54,928 nt of DNA from Pelistega sp. (GTDB lineage: Bacteria > Pseudomonadota > Gammaproteobacteria > Burkholderiales > Burkholderiaceae_B). The stretch is from contig JAUNUI010000023.1 of the NCBI GenBank assembly GCA_030538255.1, positions 1-54,928 on the forward strand, written 5' to 3'. Below the pieces are notes generated by a model, which saw only the letters and a program-made list of their open reading frames with translations, was not told the DNA's origin and searched no databases. A program made the translations under genes and the position numbers. Below are positions 35,495-45,400 of this stretch, piece after piece. Each line of letters opens with the position of its first letter. The stretch's first letter is position 1.

Positions 35495-37378
35495 TTATAA
35501 ACGATACTTTAAAGCTAAACTGCTTTGTAGGTTGCGAATTACGCGGAAAGCTTCACGTAGAACGCGCTTCTTTAAGGTATCTAGCTCTGACGGTTTAATC
35601 TCATTACTTAAGGGCTGATTGTTGCGGGATTGCTTAAAGTGGTGTTGCATACGCAGTAGCTGAATAAATAAGAAGGTTTCAATACAACCATTAATTTCAG
35701 CTTCTTTTAAACCAAAAATAGGACCGGCTTCTTCGAAACGCTGTACGGTATTACTGGTTTCTACGCCGGCTTGTAAAGCCATAATCCGTGCCGCATCAAC
35801 TAGGAGTGCAGCCCCATTGATTTTAAGATCAATCGCATCATTCGCATTCGTAGAAAAGTCACGGAATACACCAAGCGGCGGACGGTTATTCAGGGCGTTC
35901 TGGGTGAGAAAACGGAGGAAGATTTTTTCACTTGAGGTTAAATCTACTAACCACTTCTTCAGATCCTCGGCTAGGCTGAGATGACCCGCAACGCCTCTAA
36001 AATCAAAGAAGATCGTACTATTCAATAAGGCATGTGGATCGGGCTCCGCAATCCAGCGGCTGAAGTGGCGGCGCCATTCGGTATCGCTTAAGCACCATTG
36101 TGGGTTCATGGCCATGATATTGCCACGGCATAAGGGGATGCCGAGCTTATCCAAATCATGGTTGACATCATGGGCAAATTTCAAGAGATGCTGGCGGTCT
36201 GCGTCACGGTTCGGGCTGTCTTTGAAAATTATGCCATTATCCTGATCGGTATAGAGGAGTTGCTCAAGGCGGCCTTCAGAGCCCATGGCCATCCAAGCAA
36301 ACTCAATCGCTTGAACTGCAGGGTGCTTAAGAGAGTTTAGCTCAATTAATCGAATTAAGATTAAATCATTTAAAGTAGCAATAATGCTCGTTAATTGGCG
36401 GATTGCTACCCCTTGCGACATCATGTTTTCACTGAGTGCATCGATTTGTTTGATGCAGGCTTTAAGTTCATCCAGATTATTGGCCGCATGAATCTCGGCG
36501 CTTAACTGACGTAAACCAATGCGCTGCAAGGAGAACAGATCTTTCTCAGACACTACGCCGACTAAGGTTTTGTCTTGTGGCTCAACCAATAAGACATGAC
36601 GAAAGCCATGGCGAGCCATTAATAAGGCGGCTTCATAGGCCAGGTCGTGACGTGATAGGGTCACGGGCTTAGCCGTCATTAAGTCCTGAATAGGTGTGCT
36701 TAAGGGCTTCTGAGCAATGCTCACGCGACGCAGGACATCGTGTAGGGTGAAGATACCAATCGGCTGATAGTCTGGGTTCACCACCACCATGGAGCCAATG
36801 CCGGTCTTATCCATAATATCTAAGACCTCGCTAATGGGGGTATCAGGTGGGCAGGAAAAGGGTTTGCGTCGAATTAACTCACCGAGTGGTAATGATAAGG
36901 TCTGTTGCTCGGTACTTGAGCGTACGTATTGACCTTGAATAATTCGCTTAGATTCTTCTAACAGTAGCGCTAAGCGTGCCTCGCAATAGTCACGAAATAC
37001 CGTTGATTGCCGATGTAAGGCATAGAAGTTCTTAGCCGGTACCTGGTAGACAAAGGTGTCGGTAATGGCGACGAACTGGCTACCATTCGGTTTATGCGAA
37101 AGTAGGGGGCCAAAAGGGAAGCCTTCGCCTTCTTCAAATTCAAATGCGTTCTTGTGAAATTCGGAATCCTTCGCTTCGCGTTGGCTTTCAACAAGGCCTT
37201 GCTTGACGATATAAAAGAATGACGGAGGGTCGTTCATATCATTATCAAGAATAATTTCTCCAGCAGAAAAATAATTGATTTCACATTCTGACACTAAAAG
37301 TTCTAAATCTTCCGCGCTCATCTTCTGGAAAGGAAGAAATTGCTTTAAGTGTTCGATAGTAGTTTTAATGATTTCCAT
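35495..37378 (-). CDS. Cyclic-nucleotide-binding, CBS and DUF294 nucleotidyltransferase protein
   Basis: A 627-residue cytoplasmic signalling protein with four parts. A cNMP-binding-like barrel lies at about 10-140. Two CBS domains at about 170-290 are marked by DKTGIGSMVVVNPDYQPIGI and HGFRHVLLVEPQDKTLVGVV, typical adenine-nucleotide sensors. A DUF294 nucleotidyltransferase domain follows with GSEGRLEQLLYTDQDNGII near 366, where the Asp residues of TDQDN are the metal ligands. A helical DUF294 C-terminal domain covers about 480-620. It resembles GlnD-like regulators but lacks an HD domain. It is divergent from the DUF4212/symporter unit, with a 617-bp shared upstream region, and likely controls that transport system. 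Confidence 0.9.
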   Translation of the reverse strand: MEIIKTTIEHLKQFLPFQKMSAEDLELLVSECEINYFSAGEIILDNDMNDPPSFFYIVKQGLVESQREAKDSEFHKNAFEFEEGEGFPFGPLLSHKPNGSQFVAITDTFVYQVPAKNFYALHRQSTVFRDYCEARLALLLEESKRIIQGQYVRSSTEQQTLSLPLGELIRRKPFSCPPDTPISEVLDIMDKTGIGSMVVVNPDYQPIGIFTLHDVLRRVSIAQKPLSTPIQDLMTAKPVTLSRHDLAYEAALLMARHGFRHVLLVEPQDKTLVGVVSEKDLFSLQRIGLRQLSAEIHAANNLDELKACIKQIDALSENMMSQGVAIRQLTSIIATLNDLILIRLIELNSLKHPAVQAIEFAWMAMGSEGRLEQLLYTDQDNGIIFKDSPNRDADRQHLLKFAHDVNHDLDKLGIPLCRGNIMAMNPQWCLSDTEWRRHFSRWIAEPDPHALLNSTIFFDFRGVAGHLSLAEDLKKWLVDLTSSEKIFLRFLTQNALNNRPPLGVFRDFSTNANDAIDLKINGAALLVDAARIMALQAGVETSNTVQRFEEAGPIFGLKEAEINGCIETFLFIQLLRMQHHFKQSRNNQPLSNEIKPSELDTLKKRVLREAFRVIRNLQSSLALKYRL

Positions 37379-37995
37379 GCGACTCCCTAGGCGAGATGTT
37401 GTATAGGCTTTACGACATAGTAGACCATGTCAAGCGGATTGCCCACTGGGATAATTACCGAGCTGATTTAAGGCTCATTTAGGCTTATTAAAACTGATTA
37501 AGGCTTGTGCTGGGCGTGTTATTAAGTCTTCTATGGATGTTGTCAGTGGGTTCGTTTAAGCAAATGTACTCAGAACGTATTGATGTGTTTTTAAGTCGCT
37601 TAACTGCGCGTTCTTAAGGTCTTATTCTAGGCCTGTGAAATCGCTTGGTTTGTAGTGCCATATATGCTCTCTAAATTGGGTAAAGCGTTGACTTATTACT
37701 GAATATTATGAGTGAAAGAAATGGTCTTTTAACTTGATTTCAAACAAAATTTGAAATGAGTTTAAACAGGTGTTTGTATATATCAATACGTAAAAATTAT
37801 GACGGGTTTGTGTAGCGATTTTTTCTCAGTAGTATCACTAGTTTTAGGGCTAATTTATTTTCCTGTTTATCAGAAATTACCCTAATTAATTTAAATTTTT
37901 ATTGTGTTTTTAAACTCGCTACTTAATACTGACTGAGGCTTTATATCAAAACAATGAAACATAGGGTGAACATGTCGCCCTAAATAGGAGGCAAT
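37379..37995. other. Divergent promoter region
   Basis: A 617-bp gap between two divergent units. The left part has loosely repeated TTAAGGCTT-like words (37460-37520). The right half is AT-rich with several possible -10 boxes that I cannot rank. An ideal ribosome binding site, AGGAGG (37987-37992), precedes the DUF4212 start. No gene is visible. Confidence 0.5.
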
Positions 37996-38280
37996 ATGAG
38001 TAGTCAACCACCATCCACACGTGGCCAAGAAATTGACCATACAGGTTATTGGGGCGCCACCAAGCGCTTGTTATTTTCCATTCTAATCGTCTGGTTCTTG
38101 TGTTCATATGGCGCGGGAATCTTATTTGTTGAGTTTTTTAACCAATTCAAAATCGGTAATTACCCATTAGGCTTCTGGTTTGCTCAACAAGGCTCTATCT
38201 ATATATTCATTGTGCTGATTTTCTACTATGCCTGGAAAATGGGGCGTATCGATCAACAATTTGACGTGCACGAAGACTAG
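37996..38280 (+). CDS. DUF4212 small subunit of a sodium:solute symporter
   Basis: A 94-residue protein with two transmembrane helices, at about 25-48 (LLFSILIVWFLCSYGAGILFV) and 65-85. The signature is FNQFKIGNYPLGFWFAQQGSIYIFIVLIFYYAWKMGRID, which marks DUF4212. The family is found almost always directly before a VC_2705-type sodium:solute symporter, as here with a 24-bp gap. It probably acts as the accessory subunit of that transporter, similar in role to YjcH beside ActP. The start follows a perfect AGGAGG. Confidence 0.92.
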   Translation: MSSQPPSTRGQEIDHTGYWGATKRLLFSILIVWFLCSYGAGILFVEFFNQFKIGNYPLGFWFAQQGSIYIFIVLIFYYAWKMGRIDQQFDVHED

Positions 38281-38304
38281 TCGCAATAGAACAAGGATGA
38301 CAAT

Positions 38305-40110
38305 ATGGATTTACAAACAATTACTTATCTTGTCGTAGGGGCGAGCTTTGCGCTCTACCTAGGCATTGCATGGTGGGCTCGTGCAGGAAGCACACAAGAG
38401 TTCTATGTCGCGGGTGGTGGTGTTCACCCAATTACTAACGGTATGGCCACGGCAGCGGACTGGATGTCGGCAGCTTCTTTCATCGGTATGGCAGGTTTGA
38501 TTGCGAATATGGGTTACGGTGGTACTGTATTCCTCATGGGCTGGACCGGTGGTTATGTGTTACTAGCGATGCTATTAGCCCCGTATCTCCGTAAGTTTGG
38601 TCGCTTCACTGTACCTGAGTTTATTGGTGACCGTTACTATAGCAATGGTGTGCGCACGATTGCTGTCGTATGTTTACTTCTAGCGTCAATTACCTATGTG
38701 ATTGGTCAGATGACGGGTGTGGGTGTGGCGTTCTCGCGCTTCCTGAACGTATCGAATGAAATGGGTATCTATATCGGTATGGGTATCGTATTCTTCTATG
38801 CGGTATTCGGTGGTATGAAGGGTATTACCTATACGCAAGTTGCACAGTTTATCGTGTTAATCTTGGCGTATACCGTGCCGGCGCTATTCATCTCATTACA
38901 ATTGACGGGTAATATCTTGCCGCAATTTGGTTTAGGTGGCACCTTAGTGGATTCAGGAGCGCCGTTCTTAGAGCGCTTAGACCAAGTGGTCACTGATTTA
39001 GGTTTCCAAGAGTATACGACCTATTTTGCTAATGGTAGCAAGTTAAATACTTTCTTCTTCACCTTGTCTCTGATGGTGGGTACAGCGGGTCTACCGCACG
39101 TTATTGTGCGTTTCTTCACAGTGCCTAAGGTGGCGGATGCGCGTTATTCAGCGGGTTGGGCTTTAGTCTTCATCGCGATTCTCTATACTACAGCGCCTGC
39201 GGTAGGTGCGATGGCTCGCTACAATGTGCATGCAACCGTAAATACTGCGGTAGCCAGCAATGGTGATCTCTTTGCCGCTGATTCGTCGCTTGTTGCCGAA
39301 TCACGTCCAGATTGGATGAAGCGTTGGGAGCAGACGGGTCTCTTGAAGTTTGAAGACAAGAATGGTGATGGTCGTATTCAGTACTATAACGACAAGAATA
39401 CTTCACCTGAGTTCACTGCTAAAGCTGAAGCCGCGGGCTGGAAAGGTAATGAGTTAAGTGTTAACCCAGATATCTTGGTCTTGGCTAATCCTGAAATTGC
39501 TTTGTTACCTAACTGGGTCATTGCTCTGGTGGCAGCGGGTGGTCTAGCGGCGGCGCTATCAACAGCGGCAGGTTTATTGATGGCGATTTCTTCGGCGGTA
39601 TCGCATGACTTGATTAAGGGGGTCTTAAAACCCGATCTCAGTGAGAAAGATGAGCTGATGATTGGTAAGATATCCATGGCGGGTGCAATTGTCTTGGCGG
39701 GTATTCTGGGTCTACATCCACCAGGTTTTGCTGCAGGTACAGTGGCCTTGGCCTTCGGTATTGCTGCTTCAAGCTTGTTCCCTGCGATTATGATGGGTAT
39801 CTTTAGTACTAAGATCACTAAGCAAGGCGCTGGCTGGGGTATGATTGCAGGTCTAGCTGTTACGCTATTCTACGTATTCGCCCACAAAGGTATCTTGTTT
39901 ATCGACGGTACACAATACACACACTTAATCGGCGGTCCAAACTCGTTCTTTGGTATTGCCCCTGAAGCGATTGGCGCGGTTGGTGCTGGTGTGAACTTTG
40001 TGGTGGCCTTCATCGTGAGTCGTGTATCACCACCAGTTCCAAGTCATATCCAGGAACTTGTGGAATCTATTCGCGTACCACGTGGCGCAGGTGCAGCGCA
40101 ATCCCATTAA
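38305..40110 (+). CDS. Sodium:solute symporter, VC_2705 subfamily
   Basis: A 601-residue inner-membrane transporter with about 13-14 helices of the LeuT-fold SSS family. The start region WWARAGSTQEFYVAGGGVHPITNGMATAADWMSAASFIGMAG is the family hallmark, and GLPHVIVRFFTV and AGGLAAALSTAAGLLMAISSAVSHDL follow. A loop at about 320-395 is specific to this subfamily and holds an EF-hand-like stretch (Asp351-Lys-Asn-Gly-Asp355-Gly-Arg-Ile). The likely cargo is acetate or another small carboxylate taken up with sodium; the family alone does not settle this. Downstream is a 12-bp perfect hairpin at 40139-40168. Confidence 0.92.
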   Translation: MDLQTITYLVVGASFALYLGIAWWARAGSTQEFYVAGGGVHPITNGMATAADWMSAASFIGMAGLIANMGYGGTVFLMGWTGGYVLLAMLLAPYLRKFGRFTVPEFIGDRYYSNGVRTIAVVCLLLASITYVIGQMTGVGVAFSRFLNVSNEMGIYIGMGIVFFYAVFGGMKGITYTQVAQFIVLILAYTVPALFISLQLTGNILPQFGLGGTLVDSGAPFLERLDQVVTDLGFQEYTTYFANGSKLNTFFFTLSLMVGTAGLPHVIVRFFTVPKVADARYSAGWALVFIAILYTTAPAVGAMARYNVHATVNTAVASNGDLFAADSSLVAESRPDWMKRWEQTGLLKFEDKNGDGRIQYYNDKNTSPEFTAKAEAAGWKGNELSVNPDILVLANPEIALLPNWVIALVAAGGLAAALSTAAGLLMAISSAVSHDLIKGVLKPDLSEKDELMIGKISMAGAIVLAGILGLHPPGFAAGTVALAFGIAASSLFPAIMMGIFSTKITKQGAGWGMIAGLAVTLFYVFAHKGILFIDGTQYTHLIGGPNSFFGIAPEAIGAVGAGVNFVVAFIVSRVSPPVPSHIQELVESIRVPRGAGAAQSH

Positions 40111-40138
40111 TTTAATGGGTAAGCCTGTGTAGTTAGCA

Positions 40139-40168
40139 TGTCTTGGGTGGCATTACCCACCCAAGACA
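40139..40168 (+). terminator. Strong hairpin after the symporter
   Basis: TGTCTTGGGTGG (40139-40150) and CCACCCAAGACA (40157-40168) form a perfect 12-bp stem with a CATTAC loop. No T-run follows, so it may stabilise the mRNA or attenuate read-through into the gene at 40275. Confidence 0.6.
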
Positions 40169-40274
40169 CATTAGGTTTAAGCAAAAAATTCATTCTTCAA
40201 GCGCTAATAAGCGTCAAACGTGAAGAGTCAATTTCTTAGTTAAATACTAATTTAAATAGAGAGGATTAAATCAC

Positions 40275-40676
40275 ATGTATGCTTATATTCACCTTGCGCT
40301 GACATGGATCTTATTTTTAGCTTTATTTCCTATCTCTTTTCTATGGCTACGCAAGGCATATCGAATTGCTGTGAAGAAGGATTATTCCCTAGTGGCGATG
40401 AAACGTGGTGTGCCAGCACCGAATCCACGTAAATTTATTGTGCCTGAGATTATTCTTCATACGGTCGCGGCTTTGTTAGTGATCTATGCGTTATATGGCG
40501 TAATCGTTGGCGGCTGGCATTACAATGAATGGACTGCGCTTGCGGGTAGTGCGATATGGTGCAAAATCTTATTTAGCTTTGTGATTGCTCGCCATGCCCA
40601 CCCACCGAAACCTAAGGCGAAGAAGGGGGGCAAGGCCAGCGTGGGAAAGGCGAGCACTAAGCTTAAGCAGGCTTAA
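40275..40676 (+). CDS. Hypothetical membrane protein with Lys-rich tail
   Basis: A 133-residue protein that I do not assign to a named family. Three hydrophobic segments are visible at about 4-24, 58-78 and 93-107. A basic loop (RKAYRIAVKKDY) follows the first segment. The last 25 residues are Lys/Ala/Pro-rich (PPKPKAKKGGKASVGK) and would lie in the cytoplasm near nucleic acid or membrane lipids. A conserved-looking stretch is AMKRGVPAPNPRKFIVPEI. GAGAGG sits about 10 bp before the ATG. It follows the symporter on the same strand with its own terminator after it. A link to transport is possible only from position. Confidence 0.7.
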   Translation: MYAYIHLALTWILFLALFPISFLWLRKAYRIAVKKDYSLVAMKRGVPAPNPRKFIVPEIILHTVAALLVIYALYGVIVGGWHYNEWTALAGSAIWCKILFSFVIARHAHPPKPKAKKGGKASVGKASTKLKQA

Positions 40677-40704
40677 TTAACTGTCAATAGAGTCGTAGTA
40701 TCTT

Positions 40705-40743
40705 GTTCATGAGGGATTTAACCTCTCATGAACATAATTTTTC
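40705..40743 (+). terminator. Terminator after the 133-residue membrane protein
   Basis: GTTCATGAG (40705-40713) pairs with CTCATGAAC (40725-40733), followed by ATAATTTTT. Confidence 0.75.
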
Positions 40744-40817
40744 AGCATCATATGTGAGCACCGCTTCTCAGAGTGCTACAGAAATTTAATGAAATTCAAG
40801 CTCAATACGCGTCTTAA

Positions 40818-41675
40818 TCAAGCGTAATCAAACCAATTCAATACACCATTCAAGCCGGAGTAGTTTAAGCTGAAATTTGCTTGCTCTTGAACTAAGGGCT
40901 TTGCACGGTAGGCCACAGAGTAACGGGCATGTTGCATCATCAGTAAATCATTCGCACCATCGCCCATGGCAATACATTGTTCAGGGCTAGCGCCTTCTTT
41001 AAGCGCTAAGGCTTGTAAATAATCAGCCTTGGCTTGTGCATCAACAATCGGTCCTAAGACACGTCCTGTTAATAGACCACGCTCATCCACTTCTAAAGTA
41101 TTGGCATGGGTCTCATATAGGCCGAGACGCTCTTGTAGGCGCTGGGTGAAGAAGGTAAAGCCACCTGAGACTAAGAGGGTTTTAATGCCTTGTGCATGTG
41201 CTGCTTTAAGGAGTTCTTCAGCGCCCGCATTCAGGCGTAATTTGGTGTCATAGACTTCTTGCAGTGCTTGCGCAGGGACGCCTTCCAGCATCGCTACACG
41301 GCGGCGTAGGCTCTCGCTGAAGTCCTTAATCTCACCGCGCATGGCCGCTTCCGTAATCGCAGCCACTTGTTCTTTACGACCTGCGACGCCGGCAATCTCA
41401 TCAATACATTCAATATTAATCAGGGTAGAGTCCATATCCATAGCGAGGACTTTCATGTTTTTCCAAGCTTGTTGTGGTGCGGGCAGAAAGGCGTAGTCTA
41501 CTTTCTTGTCTTGTGCCCACTGAATAATGGCGGCTTGCTCGCTGAGATCAATAGCGTCTAAGCGTGCCGCATGTGCACCGACTAGAATGACTTGATTGGC
41601 GCAGGCAATAGCAGCGATTTGCTCAATCTGCGTGGTGGATAGCGTTGGAGATTGTAGGACGAGGAATGTGCTCAT
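40818..41675 (-). CDS. serB: Phosphoserine phosphatase
   Basis: A 285-residue HAD-superfamily enzyme for the last step of serine synthesis, phosphoserine to serine. The catalytic motif AMDMDSTLINIECIDEIAG gives the nucleophile Asp80 and the acid/base Asp82. Ser and Gly of LLVSGGFTFFTQRL form motif II. GDGANDLLMMQHARYSVAY forms the metal-binding motif IV near residue 240. The first 70 residues are a small N-terminal domain typical of the proteobacterial form. It stands alone on the minus strand, 57 bp downstream of the toxin-antidote pair on the same strand. Confidence 0.96.
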   Translation of the reverse strand: MSTFLVLQSPTLSTTQIEQIAAIACANQVILVGAHAARLDAIDLSEQAAIIQWAQDKKVDYAFLPAPQQAWKNMKVLAMDMDSTLINIECIDEIAGVAGRKEQVAAITEAAMRGEIKDFSESLRRRVAMLEGVPAQALQEVYDTKLRLNAGAEELLKAAHAQGIKTLLVSGGFTFFTQRLQERLGLYETHANTLEVDERGLLTGRVLGPIVDAQAKADYLQALALKEGASPEQCIAMGDGANDLLMMQHARYSVAYRAKPLVQEQANFSLNYSGLNGVLNWFDYA

Positions 41676-41732
41676 AGGTTTATTTAAAGAGTTGAAAAAC
41701 TAAAAACATAAAAAAAGCGAATTGAAGATATT

Positions 41733-42035
41733 TTAGTGATTAGTTCTTGTATTAAGTTGAATAGTTGCTCCCATCGCTTTTAATACAGAAATGATAGTCT
41801 CAAAACGGGGATTGGTTTTACCAGAAAAAGTTTTATATAAACTTTCTCGTCCTAATCCTGTTTCTTGAGCAATACGAGACATACCAATTGCTTTAGCTAC
41901 ATCTCCAAGAGCTGCTAGAAAGAGCTCTTGATCATCTTCTGCTATGACTGCATTTAAATAAGCGACAATGTCTTCAGGAGTTTTTAAATATTCAGACACG
42001 TCAAATTCTTTTATGTTGTGTTTTTTAGTGTTCAT
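41733..42035 (-). CDS. Antidote of a RelE/HigB-type addiction module (HTH)
   Basis: A 100-residue antitoxin with a helix-turn-helix at its centre (LFLAALGDVAKAIGMSRIAQETGLGRESLYKTFSGKTNPRFETIISVLKAMG). The GLGRESLYK-x-x-x-G-x-x-NPRF pattern is the signature of the addiction-module antidote family that partners Gp49/HigB-like killers. It comes after the toxin gene, 3 bp away, which is the usual reversed order for this class. The HTH should bind the palindrome at 42371-42402 to repress the pair, which is inference from position. Confidence 0.9.
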   Translation of the reverse strand: MNTKKHNIKEFDVSEYLKTPEDIVAYLNAVIAEDDQELFLAALGDVAKAIGMSRIAQETGLGRESLYKTFSGKTNPRFETIISVLKAMGATIQLNTRTNH

Positions 42036-42038
42036 GAT

Positions 42039-42344
42039 TTAACCTTTTATTTCAGACCAAATATTGTTTGCGTATTTAATATCATCTTGTTGTGTTTTTT
42101 TGGTCCCGCCACAAAGAAGGAGATAAACGACTTTTCCTTCTTGAGCATAATATATTCTGTAGCCTGGACCATAATCAATTTTCATTTCAAAAATACTATT
42201 TCCAACTGTTTTATAATTCCCAAAGTTACCAAGACTTGCACGGCGTATCCTAGTCAAAATAATCGAACGTGCTTGACGATCCTTTAGTTTATCTATCCAA
42301 TCTGAGAATTCTTCAGTAGTGTTTATTATATTTTTTGTGCTCAT
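42039..42344 (-). CDS. RelE/HigB-type (Gp49-like) addiction module toxin
   Basis: A 101-residue toxin starting at MSTKNIINTTEEFSDWIDKL. The upstream in-frame extension begins at a TTG inside the palindrome and is not used here. LKDRQARSIILTRIRRASLGNFGNYKTVGNSIFEMKIDYGPGYRIYYA and VVYLLLCGGTKKTQQDDIKYA match the phage-derived Gp49/HigB killer family, with the strand pair G-P-G-Y-R-I-Y-Y and the G-G-x-K-x-x-Q-x-x-D-I-x-x-A end. Such toxins cleave mRNA on the ribosome. The gene lies just before its antidote and next to mfd. Confidence 0.9.
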   Translation of the reverse strand: MSTKNIINTTEEFSDWIDKLKDRQARSIILTRIRRASLGNFGNYKTVGNSIFEMKIDYGPGYRIYYAQEGKVVYLLLCGGTKKTQQDDIKYANNIWSEIKG

Positions 42345-42370
42345 GGACGTAAGTATCAAATTATAAAGAT

Positions 42371-42404
42371 GCCTTATTGTATCCTTTGGGATACAATAAG
42401 GCAA
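42371..42404 (-). promoter_or_regulatory. Promoter and operator palindrome of the toxin-antidote pair
   Basis: GCCTTATTGTATCC (42371-42384) and GGATACAATAAGGC (42389-42402) are perfect 14-bp inverted copies separated by four bases. On the minus strand a -35 TTGCCT (42399-42404) and a -10 TACAAT (42376-42381) lie 17 bp apart within it, so a repressor on the palindrome would cover both boxes. Confidence 0.7.
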
Positions 42405-42435
42405 GAATTATTTTGACTTCGATATAGTTGTTTTT

Positions 42436-45400
42436 TTAGCGTTTCTTCGTGGCCTTAGTATCCCCCACCCGCATCGCACTCGTATCACCTTTTAAATAGC
42501 GTAATAACTGATGAATGCTCTCTATGCGCTGATTAATCTCAGTCGGCTGGGTGAACTCGACTCTGAGTTTATCGGGGCCATTTAGGCGGATATGGCGATG
42601 GCTTTGAATGAGCTCAATAATATTCACAGGGTCGATTTTGTTGTCTTTGGCATTGAAGACGAGCAGGGCACCTGCGTCGCTAATATCGACTTTCGTGATG
42701 CCTAAGTCTTGTGCCATAATCCGCAAGCGATGGGTGGCCATCAGCATAATCGCGGGCTCTGGCAACTTGCCAAAGCGGTCGGTCAGTTCTTCTTGGATAT
42801 CCAATAAATCATCGCTACTGGTGGCATGCGAGAGGCGCTTATAGATGCCTAGGCGACGGTTAATATCGGGGCAATACTCATCAGGTAGAAGGGCCGAGGT
42901 ATGGAGTTTCACTTCGGTATCTAGGTCGAATGGCGACTCTAAATCAGGCTCTTTGCCTTCTTTCAGGGCTTTCACCGCGCGGTTTAACATATCGGCATAC
43001 AGGGTGAAACCGACTTCGTGAATATTGCCCGATTGTTGATCACCGAGGACTTGACCCGTACCGCGGATTTCCAAGTCGTGCATAGCTAGGAAAAAGCCGG
43101 AGCCAAGTTCTTCCATGGACTGAATCGCTTCTAAGCGCATCTTGGCTTGCTTGGTAATGGCGTCTTCACCAGGGGTCAGCAGATAGGCATAGGCTTGGTG
43201 ATGGGAGCGGCCGACGCGGCCACGTAGCTGGTGCAGCTGGGCTAAACCTAATTTATCAGCACGGTGAATAATAATCGTATTCGCGCTCGGCACATCAATC
43301 CCTGTTTCAATAATGGTCGTGCACAAGAGGATATTGCTGCGCTTATGGTAGAAGTCTTTCATCACGACTTCGAGCTCACGCTCAGGCATCTGTCCATGGG
43401 CGACGCCAATGCGTGCTTCCGGGATTAACTCTTCAAGACGCGCGCGGCGGTTATAGATGGTATCGACTTCATTATGTAGGAAGTAGACTTGGCCACCGCG
43501 CTTGAGTTCCCGTAGTATGGCTTCACGCAGGGTGCTATTGTCTTCGCGACGTACGAAGGTCTTAATCGCTAGGCGCTTCTCAGGAGCGGTGGCAATCACC
43601 GAGAAGTCGCGAATGCCTTCCAAGGACATGCTCAGGGTGCGTGGGATGGGGGTGGCGGTTAAGGTTAAAATATCAACCTCGGCACGCAAGGCTTTTAAAG
43701 TTTCTTTCTGGCGCACGCCAAAGCGATGTTCTTCATCAATAATCACGAGCCCTAAATGCTTAAAGTTAATTTCTTTCGAGAGGACTTTGTGGGTGCCGAT
43801 AATGATATCGACGGTGCCGTTCTTAATGCCTTCAATTGCGGTACTGACTTCCTTGCTAGAGCGAAAGCGTGATAACTCGGCAATATTCACTGGCCAATCG
43901 GCAAAGCGGTCACGGAAGGTTTGCGCGTGCTGCTCAGCCAAAAGGGTCGTCGGGCAGAGCATCACCACTTGTTGATTGTTCGCCACGCAGACGAAAGCCG
44001 CGCGTAGGGCGACTTCAGTCTTACCAAAGCCGACATCACCGCAGACCAAACGATCCATCGGTCTACCTGAGGTCATATCTTGGATAACTGCTTCAATCGC
44101 CTGGGCTTGGTCCACGGTTTCTTCAAAGCCAAAGCCTTCCACAAATTGTTGATAATCACCCATCGGTAGTTTAAAGCTAAAGCCTTGGCGTGCTTGGCGT
44201 TGGGCATAAATATGTAGGAGTTCAGCCGCGGTGTCGCGCACGAGTTTGGCGGCCTTTTTCCTCGCCTTATCCCATTGGCCTGAACCTAGGAGATGCAGTG
44301 GCGCACCATCAGGATCGGCGCCTGAGTAGCGTGAAATGACATGTAGTTGCGAGACGGGGACATACAGCTTGGTCTGATTCGCGTATTCGATTTGTAGCAT
44401 CTCAACTAGACCATCGCCCACATCCATATGCACCAGACCTTGATAGCGGCCAATGCCATACTGAACATGCACGATAGGATCGCCTTCACGCAACTCGGAT
44501 AAGTCACGCACCATGGCTTCAACATTGCTATGTTGTTCTTGTTTACGACGGCGGCGCTGAGTGCCGTTGCTGCTGCCAGGGTAGAGATCGTTCTCAGTTA
44601 AAACAATAATGGTGGTCGGTGCATTCTTCGGCTTATCGCTATCCGCAATTAGGTTTAGGTTTAAGGTAAATCCTTGCCCTATAGGGGCAATGGCGAGGGC
44701 GAATTTTTGTGGCTCAGCAATAAAATCACTGAGTTGATCGAAGACTTGCGATGGGCGTAGCTGTTGCTCTTGTAGCAGTTGCAGTAAGGTTTCACGACGT
44801 CCAGCGGAGTCGGCGCACAGAATAATATGGCTATCGTCTTTTTCAATCAGCTCTTGTAAGCGCATAAAGGGCTGTTCATGACGGCGCAGTACGGCGACAT
44901 CAGGCGCTGGTGTAATCCCTGTGTGGGCTTGTTGTGGGTCTAAGCTAATGCGTGCGAAATTCTTTAAGTTTGAAAAAATCTGCTCGGCACTCAGAAATAA
45001 TTGTTCGGGCGGCAGGATAGGGCGCTCACGATCGACTTTTAAAAAATTATAACGGCTTTGCGTGTCTTGCCAGAACTGCTGTATCACGCCTTCCAAATCT
45101 CCGCTGGTCAGGCATAAGCTATGTTCAGGGATATAGTCGAAAATCGTTGCGGTCTCATCAAAAAATAAGGGCAGATAATATTCGATTCCCGCGAAATTAA
45201 TACCATTACCGACGTCTTTATACGGTAGGGCACGCGAGGGATCGCCTTCAAAAATCTCACGAAAGCGTGCACGAAATTGATGGCGTGCCTCTTGGTCCAT
45301 GGGGAACTCACGACCTGGCAGTAGGTTGATTTCGTTCACCGGATAGATGCTGCGTTGGGTATCCACATCAAAGCTACGAATTGAGTCGATTTCATCGTCA

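Noticed and set aside
42018-42287. Forward ORF of 89 residues over the toxin gene
   Set aside because: It is antisense to a recognised toxin with good family motifs and has no family features.
42345-42404. Longer toxin start at TTG 42404
   Set aside because: It would start inside the promoter palindrome and adds residues not found in the family.
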